A stretch of 64,000 nucleotides of DNA, taken from positions 35,868-99,867 of the forward strand of contig NZ_JBNPXF010000011.1 of assembly GCF_050433445.1 (NCBI RefSeq). The letters run 5' to 3'. The position numbers and the translations under genes are program-made. Source of the stretch: Kroppenstedtia sanguinis (GTDB taxonomy: Bacteria > Bacillota > Bacilli > Thermoactinomycetales > DSM-45169). Below, piece by piece: positions 1 to 8,526 of this stretch. Positions within the stretch are counted from its first letter, which is position 1. Every line of letters begins with the position of its first letter. The notes beneath the pieces were generated by a model, which saw nothing but the letters and a program-made list of their open reading frames with translations, was not told where the DNA came from and did not search any database.

Positions 1-108
1 AGAGATGATCCAACCGATTACCAAGCGAGTTATGATGACGTGACTTATCTCCATCACTCCACCCTTTCTATGCAATCGGGTACAGATCGATTGTACATCA
101 GAATATGA
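1..108 (+). CDS. 3' end of an unidentified gene (partial)
   Basis: Frame 1 is open from the first base of the window to a TGA at 106-108, giving the last 35 residues of a protein that begins outside the window. A compact hairpin with a T-run starts five bases after the stop, which is what is expected at the end of a real gene. The residues (ending ...SGTDRLYIRI) are too few to identify a family. It converges with the beta-lactamase gene. Confidence 0.45.
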   Translation, partial: RDDPTDYQASYDDVTYLHHSTLSMQSGTDRLYIRI

Positions 109-111
109 AGA

Positions 112-134
112 AAGCCTCTGTTTTAGAGGCTTTT
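112..134 (+). terminator. Rho-independent terminator
   Basis: Stem GCCTCT (114-119) / AGAGGC (125-130) with loop GTTTT-type and TTTT after it. It has an A-run before it, so it may work on both strands, ending the partial gene on the left and the beta-lactamase transcript from the right. Confidence 0.7.
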
Positions 135-263
135 GGCTTGAGTTTACACCGGTCTCCCGTGTCATTCAAGACATGGGAAGATCTGTACAAGACTGTTTGC
201 AAACAAAAACAGGGAATCGCCTGAAAATCATAAAAGCGCAAGAGGATGTTTGTGATTTTTAGC

Positions 264-1166
264 TTACTTTAGGGCATCGATTGCGATTTTAGTCGCTTGC
301 TCGATCAGTTGATCATCATATTCGGCATCCTTCTGGTCCTTGCTGGAAAGTACTGCGAGGACAATCGGATCGCCTTTCGATGGCCAAATGATGGCGATAT
401 CGTTTCGCGTTCCGTAGAGTCCGGCCCCACTTTTATCTGCCACTTCCCAATCCTTAGGTACACCAGCACGAATGAGTGTATCGCCTGTGGTGCTTCGCTT
501 CATCCAGTCCATTAACTGTTCACTTTTTTCCACAGGAAGTACGTCATTTCCCAGTGTGAAAGCCTGGAGGCTGGTGACAAGTGCCTTAGGTGTGCTCGTA
601 TCCCGAGTGTCGCCGGGTTTTACATCGTTCAGCTCGGGTTCGATCCGCGCCGGTTGGGTCACATCATCTCCGATCTTGCGGAGCGCTTTTTTAAATCCAC
701 TGGGTCCGCCGATCTGTTCCAGTATGAGATTTCCCGCAGTGTTGTCACTGTATCGAAGGGAAGCATCGGCAAGCTCTTTCAAGGTCATTCCGGTATCTAC
801 ATGCTTCTCTGTGATCGGATTGTAGTTTACGAGGTCCTCACGGGTGTATTTGATTTTTTGGTCCAGGTCTTTGATGGACTTTTTTTGTAACAAGGCGCCT
901 ACAGCCAAAGCTTTGTGAGTTGATGTATAAGCAAAGCGTTGATCCGCTTGATAACTTACGGTCTGTTTAGTGCCGGTATCCAGTGCATAGACGCCCAGTT
1001 TGGCATCAAATTGATCCTCCAGTTTAGCAAAAGCATCTTTCGTTGTGGTTTCCTGCTTTTCTGGTTGGGGTTGGGCGGCTTGATTTTCAGCACAACCCAT
1101 CAGCGCTACAGATGTGAACAGGAATACAGGAACCATTTTGCTGATCATCGGTTTCCAAGATTTCAT
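264..1166 (-). CDS. Class A beta-lactamase, lipoprotein form
   Basis: Serine hydrolase that opens the beta-lactam ring; predicted to be anchored on the outer face of the membrane. The 300-residue product has a signal peptide ending in the lipobox LMGC (Cys25). All class A landmarks are present in order: STHK (Ser82 nucleophile, Lys85), SDN at 140-142, EPELN with the general base Glu176, and KSG at 245-247 (Ambler 70/73, 130-132, 166, 234-236). Length is normal for a lipidated penicillinase such as Bacillus BlaP. It is monocistronic and its promoter carries two BlaI-like dyads, so it is probably inducible, although blaI and blaR1 are not in this window. Substrate spectrum cannot be read from sequence. 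Confidence 0.95.
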   Translation of the reverse strand: MKSWKPMISKMVPVFLFTSVALMGCAENQAAQPQPEKQETTTKDAFAKLEDQFDAKLGVYALDTGTKQTVSYQADQRFAYTSTHKALAVGALLQKKSIKDLDQKIKYTREDLVNYNPITEKHVDTGMTLKELADASLRYSDNTAGNLILEQIGGPSGFKKALRKIGDDVTQPARIEPELNDVKPGDTRDTSTPKALVTSLQAFTLGNDVLPVEKSEQLMDWMKRSTTGDTLIRAGVPKDWEVADKSGAGLYGTRNDIAIIWPSKGDPIVLAVLSSKDQKDAEYDDQLIEQATKIAIDALK

Positions 1167-1251
1167 GAGAGTTGAACCCCTTTTCTTGGGTAGGTTTTTA
1201 AAAATTATTCGTGCTTTCGATATGGGGAAAATTCCTCCTTTTTAACCAGAT

Positions 1252-1295
1252 TACATCCGTAATACTATCCTACACATGTAATCCGTAAGTGTCAA
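1252..1295 (-). promoter_or_regulatory. Beta-lactamase promoter with two BlaI/MecI-type operators
   Basis: On the minus strand, TTGACA (1290-1295), a 17-bp spacer and TAGGAT (1267-1272) form a sigma-A promoter. TACACATGTA at 1271-1280 fits the TACA-NN-TGTA core of BlaI/MecI operators and lies between the -10 and -35. A second dyad, TACATCCGTA at 1252-1261 (one mismatch), lies 19 bp away around the start site. This is the classic placement for BlaI repression. Confidence 0.75.
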
Positions 1296-1558
1296 TCTCT
1301 AAGATCGAATCAGTAGGTGCCGTACTAAAAGGATGGATTTCGGCTAAAGATCGGTTTTCCAACCAGGATAGGGGCAGGTCTGGGTGAGAATTCACATAGC
1401 GGAACCTAAGTTCTGAGAAGCCAAAGTCACTCCATGTGAAACCCACTCTCCCTGTGAAGGGTTGTTTCACAACGTTTTTAGGGGGTATCCTCTTGAATGG
1501 TTGCCGTTGGTGACTGGAATGTGGGCAACACGACCGACCCACCTGAAATATGGCGACA

Positions 1559-1796
1559 CAGGCGTGTTGATTAACCATATTTTAGAAAGGAAATAAGGTC
1601 GGGATGGTGAAGCGCCTTTGCACCCATAGGGCACAAGTCTCGCCAGGGTCGCTTTCCGCTCCCGGGTCTCGCTATGCGTTCTTTGCACGAGATCGAAGCC
1701 GTCCCACCATTCCCGTCCCCTCAAGCAATAAACGATAGGGTAATGTAAGGATCGTTTCGTTCCCATCATCCACTTTAGGGTTCATCAACAGGCCTG
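1559..1796 (+). mobile_element. MITE-like element, type I, copy A
   Basis: Begins CAGGCGTGTTGATTAACC and ends ATCAACAGGCCTG, imperfect inverted repeats. It is flanked by atggcgaca (1550-1558) and atggggaca (1797-1805), a 9-bp target duplication with one mismatch. It has the long type I core, including the 56-bp block that contains a CACCCATAGGGCAC motif. No plausible protein is encoded. Confidence 0.85.
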
Positions 1797-1831
1797 ATGG
1801 GGACAATAACACGCTTGCCAGGTGGGGTGAG

Positions 1832-1870
1832 GCTGGAAGGGGAAATCCATTTCCCTCTCCAGCTTTTTTT
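1832..1870 (+). terminator. Strong orphan terminator upstream of pstS
   Basis: GCTGGAAGGGGAAA (1832-1845) pairs with TTTCCCTCTCCAGC (1850-1863), followed by TTTTTTT. No plus-strand gene precedes it, so it may mark the end of a lost gene or shield pst from read-through out of element A. Confidence 0.75.
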
Positions 1871-1899
1871 ATGCCTGTTTTTCAATCAGTCTGCTCCTC

Positions 1900-1954
1900 T
1901 TAACAAAACCTTTACAATGGGTTCATTTAAGACTAAAAGTCTATCTTTATAGTT
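1900..1954 (+). promoter_or_regulatory. PhoP box and promoter of the pst operon
   Basis: Three TT(A/T/C)ACA-like hexamers, TTAACA (1900-1905), TTTACA (1911-1916) and TTCATT (1922-1927), recur every 11 bp. This is the spacing of PhoP~P direct repeats in Bacillus. A weak -10 such as TATCTT lies near 1942. Induction under phosphate starvation through PhoPR is therefore likely. Confidence 0.65.
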
Positions 1955-2003
1955 AGCGGTGAGGAAAGCAATGAAGCGACCACTCATTAGGGGGTACCAG
2001 CTT

Positions 2004-2903
2004 ATGTTCAAGAAATCTATCGTTCTTGGCAGTGCCTTTGCACTTGCATTCGGGGTTATCGGATGCAGTCAAAGCAACAGTGGTAGCGCGGATCAGGAGA
2101 GTCAATTAAAAGGTTCCTTGACCGCTGTCGGTTCCACCGCCATGCAACCTTTGGTAGAGGAGGCGGCTAACCAATTCACCGCCAAAAACCCCGGCGTCCA
2201 AGTGAACGTCCAGGGGGGCGGGAGCGGTACCGGGCTGAGTTCGGCCGTGGATGGTTCCGCTGATATTGGAAACTCCGATGTCTTTGCCGAAGAGAAAGAT
2301 GGCATCGACGCTGCCAAGATCGAAGACCATAAAGTGTTCGTCGTCGGGATGGGACCGGTCGTTAACCCGAAAACCGGGGTGGAGGATCTGACCCAAAAAC
2401 AGCTGATCGACATCTTCACTGGCAAGGTGAAGAACTGGAAGGAAGTCGGCGGTAAGGATCAGGAGATTGTGCTGGTCAATCGGCCGGAGAGCTCCGGCAC
2501 TCGTTCTACTTTTCAAACCTTCGCTCTCAATGGGCAGGATGAACATCGGGCCAAGGGAGGAATTGAGGAAGACTCCTCCGGCACAGTGAAGAAAATCGTC
2601 AGTGAAACCCCTGGCGCTATCGGCTACCTGGCCTTCTCTTACTTTGATGATTCTGTGAAGCCCGTGAAGCTGGAGGGTGTGGAACCCAAGAACGAGAACG
2701 TCCACACCGGCAAATGGAAAGTTTGGGCGTATCAACACATGTATACCCCCAAGGAAAGTGAAAACCAAGAGCTAGCCAAGGCGTTCATCGACTATATCTT
2801 GTCCGATGAAATCCAAAACGATTTGATCCCGCAATTGGGATATATCCCAGTGACTCAGATGAAGGTAGAACGGGATGCTTCTGGCAAAGTAACCGAGAAA
2901 TAA
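2004..2903 (+). CDS. pstS: Phosphate ABC transporter, substrate-binding lipoprotein PstS
   Basis: Captures inorganic phosphate outside the membrane and hands it to PstCA. From ATG 2004 the product has 299 residues with a lipoprotein signal ending VIGC (Cys21). The PBP-like domain shows the phosphate-binding motifs GSTAMQPL near the N-terminus and SSGTRSTF in the middle. In-frame starts exist at GTG 1959 and ATG 1971. I prefer 2004 because AGGGGG (1989-1994) lies 9 bases before it and it gives a compact signal peptide. It is the first gene of pstSCAB1B2-phoU behind a PhoP box. Confidence 0.95.
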   Translation: MFKKSIVLGSAFALAFGVIGCSQSNSGSADQESQLKGSLTAVGSTAMQPLVEEAANQFTAKNPGVQVNVQGGGSGTGLSSAVDGSADIGNSDVFAEEKDGIDAAKIEDHKVFVVGMGPVVNPKTGVEDLTQKQLIDIFTGKVKNWKEVGGKDQEIVLVNRPESSGTRSTFQTFALNGQDEHRAKGGIEEDSSGTVKKIVSETPGAIGYLAFSYFDDSVKPVKLEGVEPKNENVHTGKWKVWAYQHMYTPKESENQELAKAFIDYILSDEIQNDLIPQLGYIPVTQMKVERDASGKVTEK

Positions 2904-2994
2904 AGGACCGCTTGAAACATATAATCACCGGCAGTTCAGGGGGAAGATACCTGTGTATCGTTCCCCTGATTGCCGTCGGGAAAGGGGCGAGATC

Positions 2995-3945
2995 ATGGAA
3001 ACCACAGAAAGGATTCCTCCGATCAATGGGGAGGGCGTTTCCAAACCCGGCAGCTTGGGGGACCGTCTGAGGCAACCCGCCCGGAAACAGCTCCGGATCG
3101 AGAGGCGGGGACGCCTTCTCACCTGGTTCAGTGCTACGGTGATGATGGGGATCCTGCTGGCACTCCTCTTTTTCATCACTTCCAAGGGGCTTTCCACCTT
3201 TATCAAAGACGGGGTGAGCTTGTCCAGTTTTTTTTCCAACCAATGGGCTCCCTCTGAGGGACAATTCGGCGCACTTCCTTTTATTACTGGTTCCTTCGCG
3301 GTGACGGTGCTGGCAGCTCTGATCAGTGCGCCCCTGGGGATTGGGGCAGCGGTCTTCATGACGGAGATCGCTCCCGCTTGGGGACGAAAAGTGTTGCAGC
3401 CGGTTATTGAATTGTTGGTCGGCATCCCCTCTGTGGTGTATGGATTTATCGGTCTGACTCTGTTAGTTCCTTATATCCGCAATATCCACGGGGGATCGGG
3501 TTTCAGTCTGTTGGCAGGGGTGATTGTGCTTTCGATCATGATCCTGCCCACGATCACTTCGATTGCGGTGGACACCTTACAAAATGTTCCCCGCAAGATT
3601 CGGGAAGCTTCCTATGCCTTGGGAGCCACCCGCTGGCAAACGATTCGTCGGGTGTTGCTCCGCACTTCCCTCTCTGGATTGATGACAGGGGTGGTGCTGG
3701 GGATGGCCCGGGCTTTTGGTGAGGCTCTCGCTGTTCAGATGGTGATCGGCAACTCAGGCCAGATTCCAACGGGTCTTTTCGATCCGATCAGCACGCTGAC
3801 CAGTGTGATTACCCTGCACATGGGCAACACCGTTCAAGGTTCCGCCTATAACGACGCATTGTGGTCGATGGCGTTGATTCTACTCCTGATGACGCTTTTC
3901 TTCATTGTCGTCATCCGCCTGATCACGAGAAGGAGGGAGTCCTGA
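2995..3945 (+). CDS. pstC: Phosphate ABC transporter permease PstC
   Basis: One of the two membrane subunits that form the phosphate channel. The product has 316 residues, about six membrane segments after a hydrophilic N-terminal stretch of some 40 residues, and a BPD_transp_1 domain with the EAA loop ASYALGATRWQTIRR that contacts PstB. ATG 2995 is preceded by AAAGGGG; an upstream in-frame ATG at 2953 would add a non-conserved tail and lacks a clear ribosome site. The stop overlaps the pstA start (TGATG). Confidence 0.95.
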   Translation: METTERIPPINGEGVSKPGSLGDRLRQPARKQLRIERRGRLLTWFSATVMMGILLALLFFITSKGLSTFIKDGVSLSSFFSNQWAPSEGQFGALPFITGSFAVTVLAALISAPLGIGAAVFMTEIAPAWGRKVLQPVIELLVGIPSVVYGFIGLTLLVPYIRNIHGGSGFSLLAGVIVLSIMILPTITSIAVDTLQNVPRKIREASYALGATRWQTIRRVLLRTSLSGLMTGVVLGMARAFGEALAVQMVIGNSGQIPTGLFDPISTLTSVITLHMGNTVQGSAYNDALWSMALILLLMTLFFIVVIRLITRRRES

Positions 3946-4829
3946 TGAAGGCCAAAGTGACCGATCGCATCGCCACCGTCGTTTTTTATCTGATTGCCTT
4001 TGCCATTATCGGGGTGTTGGCGGGTTTACTCGGATGGATCTTGGTCCGAGGTGTCCAGGTGATCGATGGCTCATTTTTGACTACGCCCCCCTCCACGGTG
4101 ATAGCCGGTGGCGGGATTGCTCCCCAACTGTTTAATTCTTTCTACCTCTTGTTCCTCACGATGTTGATTACCCTTCCCCTCGGTTTAGGGGGTGGGATCT
4201 ACATGGCGGAATATGCTAAGCCTGGTCGGTGGACTCGTTTCATCCGGCTCAGCATCGAGGTCTTGTCCTCTTTGCCTTCCATCGTGGTCGGATTGTTCGG
4301 GATGCTTCTCTTTGTTCAGTACACCGGCTGGGGTTTTTCCCTCGCCGCCGGTGCACTGGCGTTGACGGTATTTAACCTGCCGTTGATGGTGCGGGTGGTG
4401 GAACAGGCGATCACTTCCGTGCCTTTGGAACAGAAAGAGGCCAGCCTCGCCCTGGGGGTGACCCATTGGCAAACCATCACCCAAGTGATCCTCCCGGCGG
4501 CGCTACCTGGCATCTTGACGGGGACGATCCTGGCTGCCGGCCGGGTGTTTGGCGAGGCGGCGGCCCTGATGTTTACTGCGGGTATGAGTTCGCCGCCGCT
4601 GGACTTTGGCAACTGGGATCCCACCTCACCCACCTCTCCTCTTCATCCTTTCCGTCCAGCCTCCACACTGGCTGTGCACATCTGGAAAATCAACTCCGAG
4701 GGGATCATCCCCGATGCCGGGGAAGTGGCGGCGGGTGCGTCAGCAGTGTTAGTGATTGCCGTTCTCCTTTTCAATCTGTCTGCCCGCTGGGTGGGGCGAT
4801 GGATCCACCGGAAAATGACATCCAGCTGA
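3945..4829 (+). CDS. pstA: Phosphate ABC transporter permease PstA
   Basis: Second membrane subunit of the Pst channel, 294 residues, with a BPD_transp_1 domain and EAA loop ASLALGVTHWQTITQ. The start ATG 3945 shares a base with the pstC stop, and AGGAGGGAG sits just upstream, so the two are translationally coupled. The open frame extends upstream to 3861, but that part overlaps pstC and is not conserved. Confidence 0.95.
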   Translation: MKAKVTDRIATVVFYLIAFAIIGVLAGLLGWILVRGVQVIDGSFLTTPPSTVIAGGGIAPQLFNSFYLLFLTMLITLPLGLGGGIYMAEYAKPGRWTRFIRLSIEVLSSLPSIVVGLFGMLLFVQYTGWGFSLAAGALALTVFNLPLMVRVVEQAITSVPLEQKEASLALGVTHWQTITQVILPAALPGILTGTILAAGRVFGEAAALMFTAGMSSPPLDFGNWDPTSPTSPLHPFRPASTLAVHIWKINSEGIIPDAGEVAAGASAVLVIAVLLFNLSARWVGRWIHRKMTSS

Positions 4830-4846
4830 AATGGAGATGATCGATC

Positions 4847-5659
4847 GTGAATAGGCTTCTCTTGCAAACAGAACTCCCTTCCGTGGAAGAGATGGAGATC
4901 GGTCTGGGAAAGACTCTGCTACAAACCGAAGCACTCCATGTTCACTACGGAGACAACCCTGCAGTGAAGAATATTGATCTGCCCCTGTATCAGCAGACAG
5001 TGACAGCCCTGATCGGTCCTTCCGGCTGTGGGAAGTCCACTTTTCTCCGCTGCCTCAATCGAATGAACGATACGATTCCCACCGCACGGGTGACCGGGAA
5101 GATTTGGGTGGATGGGGTGGATATCAATCACCCCCAAGTTAATGCGGTTCAGGTACGCAAACAGATCGGAATGGTTTTCCAAAAGCCCAATCCCTTTCAG
5201 AAGTCCATCTTTGACAATGTGGCCTACGGACCGAAATTGGACGGAGCCAACAAACGGGAACAATCAGAGATTGTGGAACGGAGCCTGCGGCAAGTGGGGT
5301 TGTGGGAGGAAGTGAAGGACCGCCTGAAAAAATCTGCCTGGGATCTCTCTGGCGGACAGCAGCAACGACTCTGCATCGCCCGCACCATTGCGATGAATCC
5401 CGAGATCATTCTGCTAGACGAGCCGACTTCCGCCCTGGACCCCATCTCCACAGCAAAAATTGAAGAACTGATTTCCGAACTGAAACAGAACTACACCATC
5501 GCCATCGTCACCCACAATATGCAGCAGGCCGCCCGGATTTCAGATCGGACCGCCTTTTTCCTGATGGGGGATCTGATCGAATTTGATGCGACGGGAAAAT
5601 TGTTTACCCGTCCAGAGAAAAAGGAGACGGAAGATTATCTGACGGGACGGTTCGGCTGA
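4847..5659 (+). CDS. pstB: Phosphate ABC transporter ATPase PstB (copy 1)
   Basis: Cytoplasmic ATPase that drives phosphate import. The 270-residue product has Walker A GPSGCGKST (57-65), ABC signature LSGGQQQR, Walker B IILLDEPTSALDP and the switch His in THNMQQ. It starts at GTG 4847 with GGAG 10 bases upstream. A second pstB follows directly, as in B. subtilis (pstBA, pstBB); the pair are clear paralogues, this one having an N-terminal extension of about 20 residues. Confidence 0.94.
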   Translation: MNRLLLQTELPSVEEMEIGLGKTLLQTEALHVHYGDNPAVKNIDLPLYQQTVTALIGPSGCGKSTFLRCLNRMNDTIPTARVTGKIWVDGVDINHPQVNAVQVRKQIGMVFQKPNPFQKSIFDNVAYGPKLDGANKREQSEIVERSLRQVGLWEEVKDRLKKSAWDLSGGQQQRLCIARTIAMNPEIILLDEPTSALDPISTAKIEELISELKQNYTIAIVTHNMQQAARISDRTAFFLMGDLIEFDATGKLFTRPEKKETEDYLTGRFG

Positions 5660-5677
5660 ACAAAGGAGTCGGTGATC

Positions 5678-6436
5678 ATGAAGGCAGACAAAATTGATGT
5701 ACAGGATTTTCAGCTGTTTTATGGATCTCATCAGGCGCTCAACCGGATCCATCTCCAAATCCCGGAACGGGAGGTGACAGCTCTGATCGGTCCTTCAGGG
5801 TGTGGGAAGTCCACCTTTCTCCGGAGTCTCAACCGGATGAACGACTTGATCCCTGGGGTCCGGACGGAAGGGAGGATTCAAATCGACGGAGACGAGGTGT
5901 ATGGGGCCTCCCAGGATGTGGTGGAACTGCGCAAAAAGGTGGGGATGGTGTTTCAACAACCCAATCCCTTTCCCCTGTCCATTTACGATAACCTCACCTA
6001 CGGGCCGAAGATCCATGGGATCAAGAAGAGAAAGCGGTTGAATGAGATTGTGGAACGCACCCTTCGCCAAGCCAATCTGTGGGAGGAAGTGAAGGATCGG
6101 TTGCACCAGTCGGCGATGGGACTCTCCGGAGGTCAACAACAACGGCTGGTGCTGGCTCGAGTGCTGGCAGTGGAACCGGAGATTATCCTGATGGATGAGC
6201 CGGCCTCTGCCCTGGATCCGATCTCCACCGAGCGGCTGGAGGAGCTGATCGGGCAGCTGAAGGAGGAGTACACCATCGTCATCGTCACTCACAATATGCA
6301 ACAAGCAGCACGAGTTTCCGGCCGCACCGCCTTCTTCCTCAACGGCGAAATCGTCGAATACGACGGAACGGAAAAGATTTTCACCCACCCCGCAGATCCC
6401 CGCACTGAGGACTATATCTCCGGCCGCTTCGGTTGA
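5678..6436 (+). CDS. pstB: Phosphate ABC transporter ATPase PstB (copy 2)
   Basis: Paralogue of the preceding ATPase, 252 residues, with GPSGCGKST, LSGGQQQR, and Walker B IILMDEPASALDP. ATG 5678 is chosen because GGAG (5665-5668) lies 9 bases before it; the in-frame GTG 5672 is only three bases from that site. Duplicate pstB genes in one operon are typical of Bacillus relatives; whether both subunits pair with the same permease is unknown. Confidence 0.93.
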   Translation: MKADKIDVQDFQLFYGSHQALNRIHLQIPEREVTALIGPSGCGKSTFLRSLNRMNDLIPGVRTEGRIQIDGDEVYGASQDVVELRKKVGMVFQQPNPFPLSIYDNLTYGPKIHGIKKRKRLNEIVERTLRQANLWEEVKDRLHQSAMGLSGGQQQRLVLARVLAVEPEIILMDEPASALDPISTERLEELIGQLKEEYTIVIVTHNMQQAARVSGRTAFFLNGEIVEYDGTEKIFTHPADPRTEDYISGRFG

Positions 6437-6519
6437 ACCATGGAGAATGGTGGTCTGAGACGAATATGGGGAGGAAAGAGGTTGCTCCGTTCATTTGGTG
6501 GCAGGAAAGGGGAGATGGT

Positions 6520-7176
6520 ATGTTAAGGCAATTTGATGAATCCCTTCATGAATTGAAAACCCTCCTCCTCGACATGGGAGAGAAGCTGGAGATCGCCATC
6601 GACAAGTCCGTCAAATCCCTGGCCCGGATGGATGTGGACTTGGCCCATGAGGTGCTGGAGAACGATGGGGCCATCGATGGGCTGGAGGATCAGGTAGACG
6701 AAAAAGTGGCAACCCTGATCGCCACTCAGCAGCCGGTGGCCAAGGATCTGCGCAAACTGATCGCTGCCCTCCAGATCGCCTCGGACACGGAGCGGATGGC
6801 GGATCTCGCCTGCAACATCGCTGAAGTAACCCTCCATTTGGCCAAAAACGATCTGACACTGTTCAAAGAGCTGGAAGACATCCCAGAGATGGCTCGCATC
6901 ACCCAGAGGATGGTGCACGACGGGATCAACAGCTACATCGACGGTAATGTACAAATGGCCCAAGCGATGGCGGAGACCGACGACCAGGTGGATCAGATGT
7001 ATGAAGATATCATCAAGGAACATTTGCGCGATATGATCCAGCAACCCGACTGCACTGAAGTCGCCCTTCGCCTCAGCTTTGTGGCCCGCTACCTGGAACG
7101 CATCGCCGACCACGCCACCAACATCGCCGAAAGCATTGTCTACATCGAGACGGGAAAACGGGAGGATTTGAACTGA
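6520..7176 (+). CDS. phoU: Phosphate signalling protein PhoU
   Basis: Links Pst transporter state to the PhoR kinase and dampens phosphate uptake. The 218-residue product is the usual PhoU size and has the two three-helix repeats with the conserved E(K)xx(D) metal-binding patterns (ENDGAIDGLEDQVDE and ETDDQVDQMYED). ATG 6520 follows AAAGGGGAG; the frame is open upstream to 6433 but that section is not PhoU-like. It is the last gene of the pst operon, followed by a terminator. Confidence 0.94.
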   Translation: MLRQFDESLHELKTLLLDMGEKLEIAIDKSVKSLARMDVDLAHEVLENDGAIDGLEDQVDEKVATLIATQQPVAKDLRKLIAALQIASDTERMADLACNIAEVTLHLAKNDLTLFKELEDIPEMARITQRMVHDGINSYIDGNVQMAQAMAETDDQVDQMYEDIIKEHLRDMIQQPDCTEVALRLSFVARYLERIADHATNIAESIVYIETGKREDLN

Positions 7177-7197
7177 ATCTTCATGTATGGAACCGCT

Positions 7198-7230
7198 GGG
7201 CAACCTGATCGGGGTTGCCCGTAATTTTTT
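7198..7230 (+). terminator. Terminator of the pst operon
   Basis: GGGCAACC (7198-7205) pairs with GGTTGCCC (7213-7220), followed by GTAATTTTTT. Confidence 0.85.
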
Positions 7231-7253
7231 GAGAATCAAGGAGATGTAGGAGT

Positions 7254-7306
7254 TTAGGGCTGAGGCGGCGGAAGGGAGTCTGTGCTACCCAAGCGATCTG
7301 ATGCGC
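7254..7306 (+). mobile_element. Relic of a type II MITE-like element
   Basis: AGGGCTG followed by GCGGCGGAAGGGAGTC and TGTGCTACC...GATGCGCC match the left part of copies G and I, but the terminal TTGATTAACC segment has been lost. Only about 50 bp remain and no target duplication is visible. Confidence 0.55.
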
Positions 7307-7309
7307 CCA

Positions 7310-7345
7310 AACCCCGGCACCCTTTAAAGGGTGCCGGGGTTTTTG
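7310..7345. terminator. Bidirectional terminator between phoU and the LOG gene
   Basis: A perfect palindrome: ACCCCGGCACCC (from 7311) pairs with GGGTGCCGGGGT across TTTAAA, with T-runs on the plus side. It mainly serves the convergent minus-strand LOG-family gene. Confidence 0.85.
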
Positions 7346-7362
7346 GGCTTCTTCGATTTCAT

Positions 7363-7956
7363 TTATTTAGACAGGGTAGAGGGGGAAGGATCTACCCACT
7401 TGACGATCTTCGGTGCTTGATACTTTTCAAAGCGTTGCAATAAGGGTTCTGGGCTGGATTCGGAAGGGATGATGGCTCGGTAATCTTCTTTCATAAATCC
7501 TTCTCTGATGGTGTGGTCGATGAATTGGAGCAAGGGTGTGTAGTAGTCGTTCAGATTGAGTAGGCCGCAAGGCTTCTGATGGTGGCCGAGTTGGGCCCAG
7601 GTGAAGACCTCGAAGAACTCTTCCAGCGTGCCACTTCCGCCAGGCAGGGCGATAAATCCGTCAGCCAAGTCTGCCATCAATGCTTTTCGTTCGTGCATAG
7701 AGTCCACGATGTGAAGGTGGGTCAAGCCGGTGTGGGCGATTTCCCGATCCACCAGGGATTTGGGGATGACGCCAATCGCTTGGCCTCCATGGTCCAAAAC
7801 CGTATCGGCAACGGCCCCCATCAGACCGACACGGGCTCCCCCGTAGACCAGGGTAATGTCGGACTCCGCCAAGGCGATGCCCAACTGTTTGGCCCCCTCA
7901 ATGTAGACGGGGTTGGAGCCGGGACTGGATCCGCAAAATACACAGATGTTTTTCAT
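7363..7956 (-). CDS. LOG-family protein (TIGR00730), cytokinin-riboside phosphoribohydrolase type
   Basis: Rossmann-like nucleotide hydrolase that releases a base from nucleoside monophosphates in characterised LOG proteins; the bacterial physiological substrate is usually unknown. The 197-residue product carries both signatures, GGARVGLMG near residue 40 and PGGSGTLEE near residue 105. It is similar in size to B. subtilis YvdD. It is a single gene with its own terminator and an upstream spacing that suggests an independent promoter. Confidence 0.92.
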   Translation of the reverse strand: MKNICVFCGSSPGSNPVYIEGAKQLGIALAESDITLVYGGARVGLMGAVADTVLDHGGQAIGVIPKSLVDREIAHTGLTHLHIVDSMHERKALMADLADGFIALPGGSGTLEEFFEVFTWAQLGHHQKPCGLLNLNDYYTPLLQFIDHTIREGFMKEDYRAIIPSESSPEPLLQRFEKYQAPKIVKWVDPSPSTLSK

Positions 7957-8040
7957 CGATGATCACTCCTGTAAGAATGAGTACCCCATTTTGAATTCTG
8001 ACTTTATTGTAACAAAGGTGTGAACACGGGGGAATAAATT

Positions 8041-8116
8041 CATTACAATATTCATTTGAATATTGTAATGTAACTGGTTGATGTTTTATCTTATATTCAA
8101 ATGGATTTTAGAATAT
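8041..8116 (+). promoter_or_regulatory. Promoter and operator of the cadCA operon
   Basis: A near-perfect 30-bp palindrome fills 8041-8070: CATTACAATATTCA, two central bases, then its mirror TGAATATTGTAATG. The TTCA...TGAA core is characteristic of SmtB/ArsR/CadC operators. A partial half-site TATTCAAATG follows at 8094. A candidate promoter is TTGTAA (8063-8068) and TATCTT (8087-8092), so a bound repressor would cover the -35. Confidence 0.75.
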
Positions 8117-8130
8117 AAGGGGGGTTCCCG

Positions 8131-8526
8131 TTGGTATCCCAACCTCGTTCCCAAGTGGAGACTTGCGAGATTTTCTCCAGCGATGAAGAAAAAGTGATGC
8201 GGCTGAAGGAAAAGATGAAAGAGACAAATCCGATGAATGCAGCCCGATGGTTCAAGGGTCTCGGGGATGAAACTCGGTTTCGGATCGCTTATGCATTATC
8301 CTTGGAGGCGGAGCTCTGTGTCTGCGATGTTTCCAGCATTCTGGGGACTTCGGTGGCGACGGCTTCTCACCATCTGCGGTTGATGAAAAATCTGGGTCTG
8401 ACCCAAAGCCGCAAGGAAGGGAAAATGGTCTACTATTCGTTGGATGATGATCATGTCCGCTTGTTGGTGAAACTGGCGATCGAACACGCGGAGGAGGGTT
8501 TTCGGAAAGGAGGAGAAAAACCGTGA
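8131..8526 (+). CDS. cadC: ArsR/SmtB-family metal-sensing repressor, CadC-like
   Basis: Winged-helix repressor that leaves DNA when it binds Cd, Pb or Zn. The 131-residue product has both known metal sites: the cysteine site with ELCVCD (Cys63, Cys65) in the recognition-helix region and an N-terminal Cys12, and the alpha-5 DxH...HxxE site (Asp106, His108, His119, Glu122). The HTH is VATASHHLRLMKNLGL. It starts at TTG 8131 after GGGGGG. It overlaps the ATPase gene by four bases (GTGA) and has its operator upstream. Confidence 0.88.
   Translation: MVSQPRSQVETCEIFSSDEEKVMRLKEKMKETNPMNAARWFKGLGDETRFRIAYALSLEAELCVCDVSSILGTSVATASHHLRLMKNLGLTQSRKEGKMVYYSLDDDHVRLLVKLAIEHAEEGFRKGGEKP

Noticed and set aside
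1270..1769. Two minus-strand frames of about 100 codons across element A
   Set aside because: They run through non-coding MITE sequence and the bla promoter; similar frames appear in copies B, D and F only because the element sequence is shared.
2106..2768. Long minus-strand frame opposite pstS
   Set aside because: Shadow frame: pstS has clear family motifs, and the minus frame has no ribosome site or family features.
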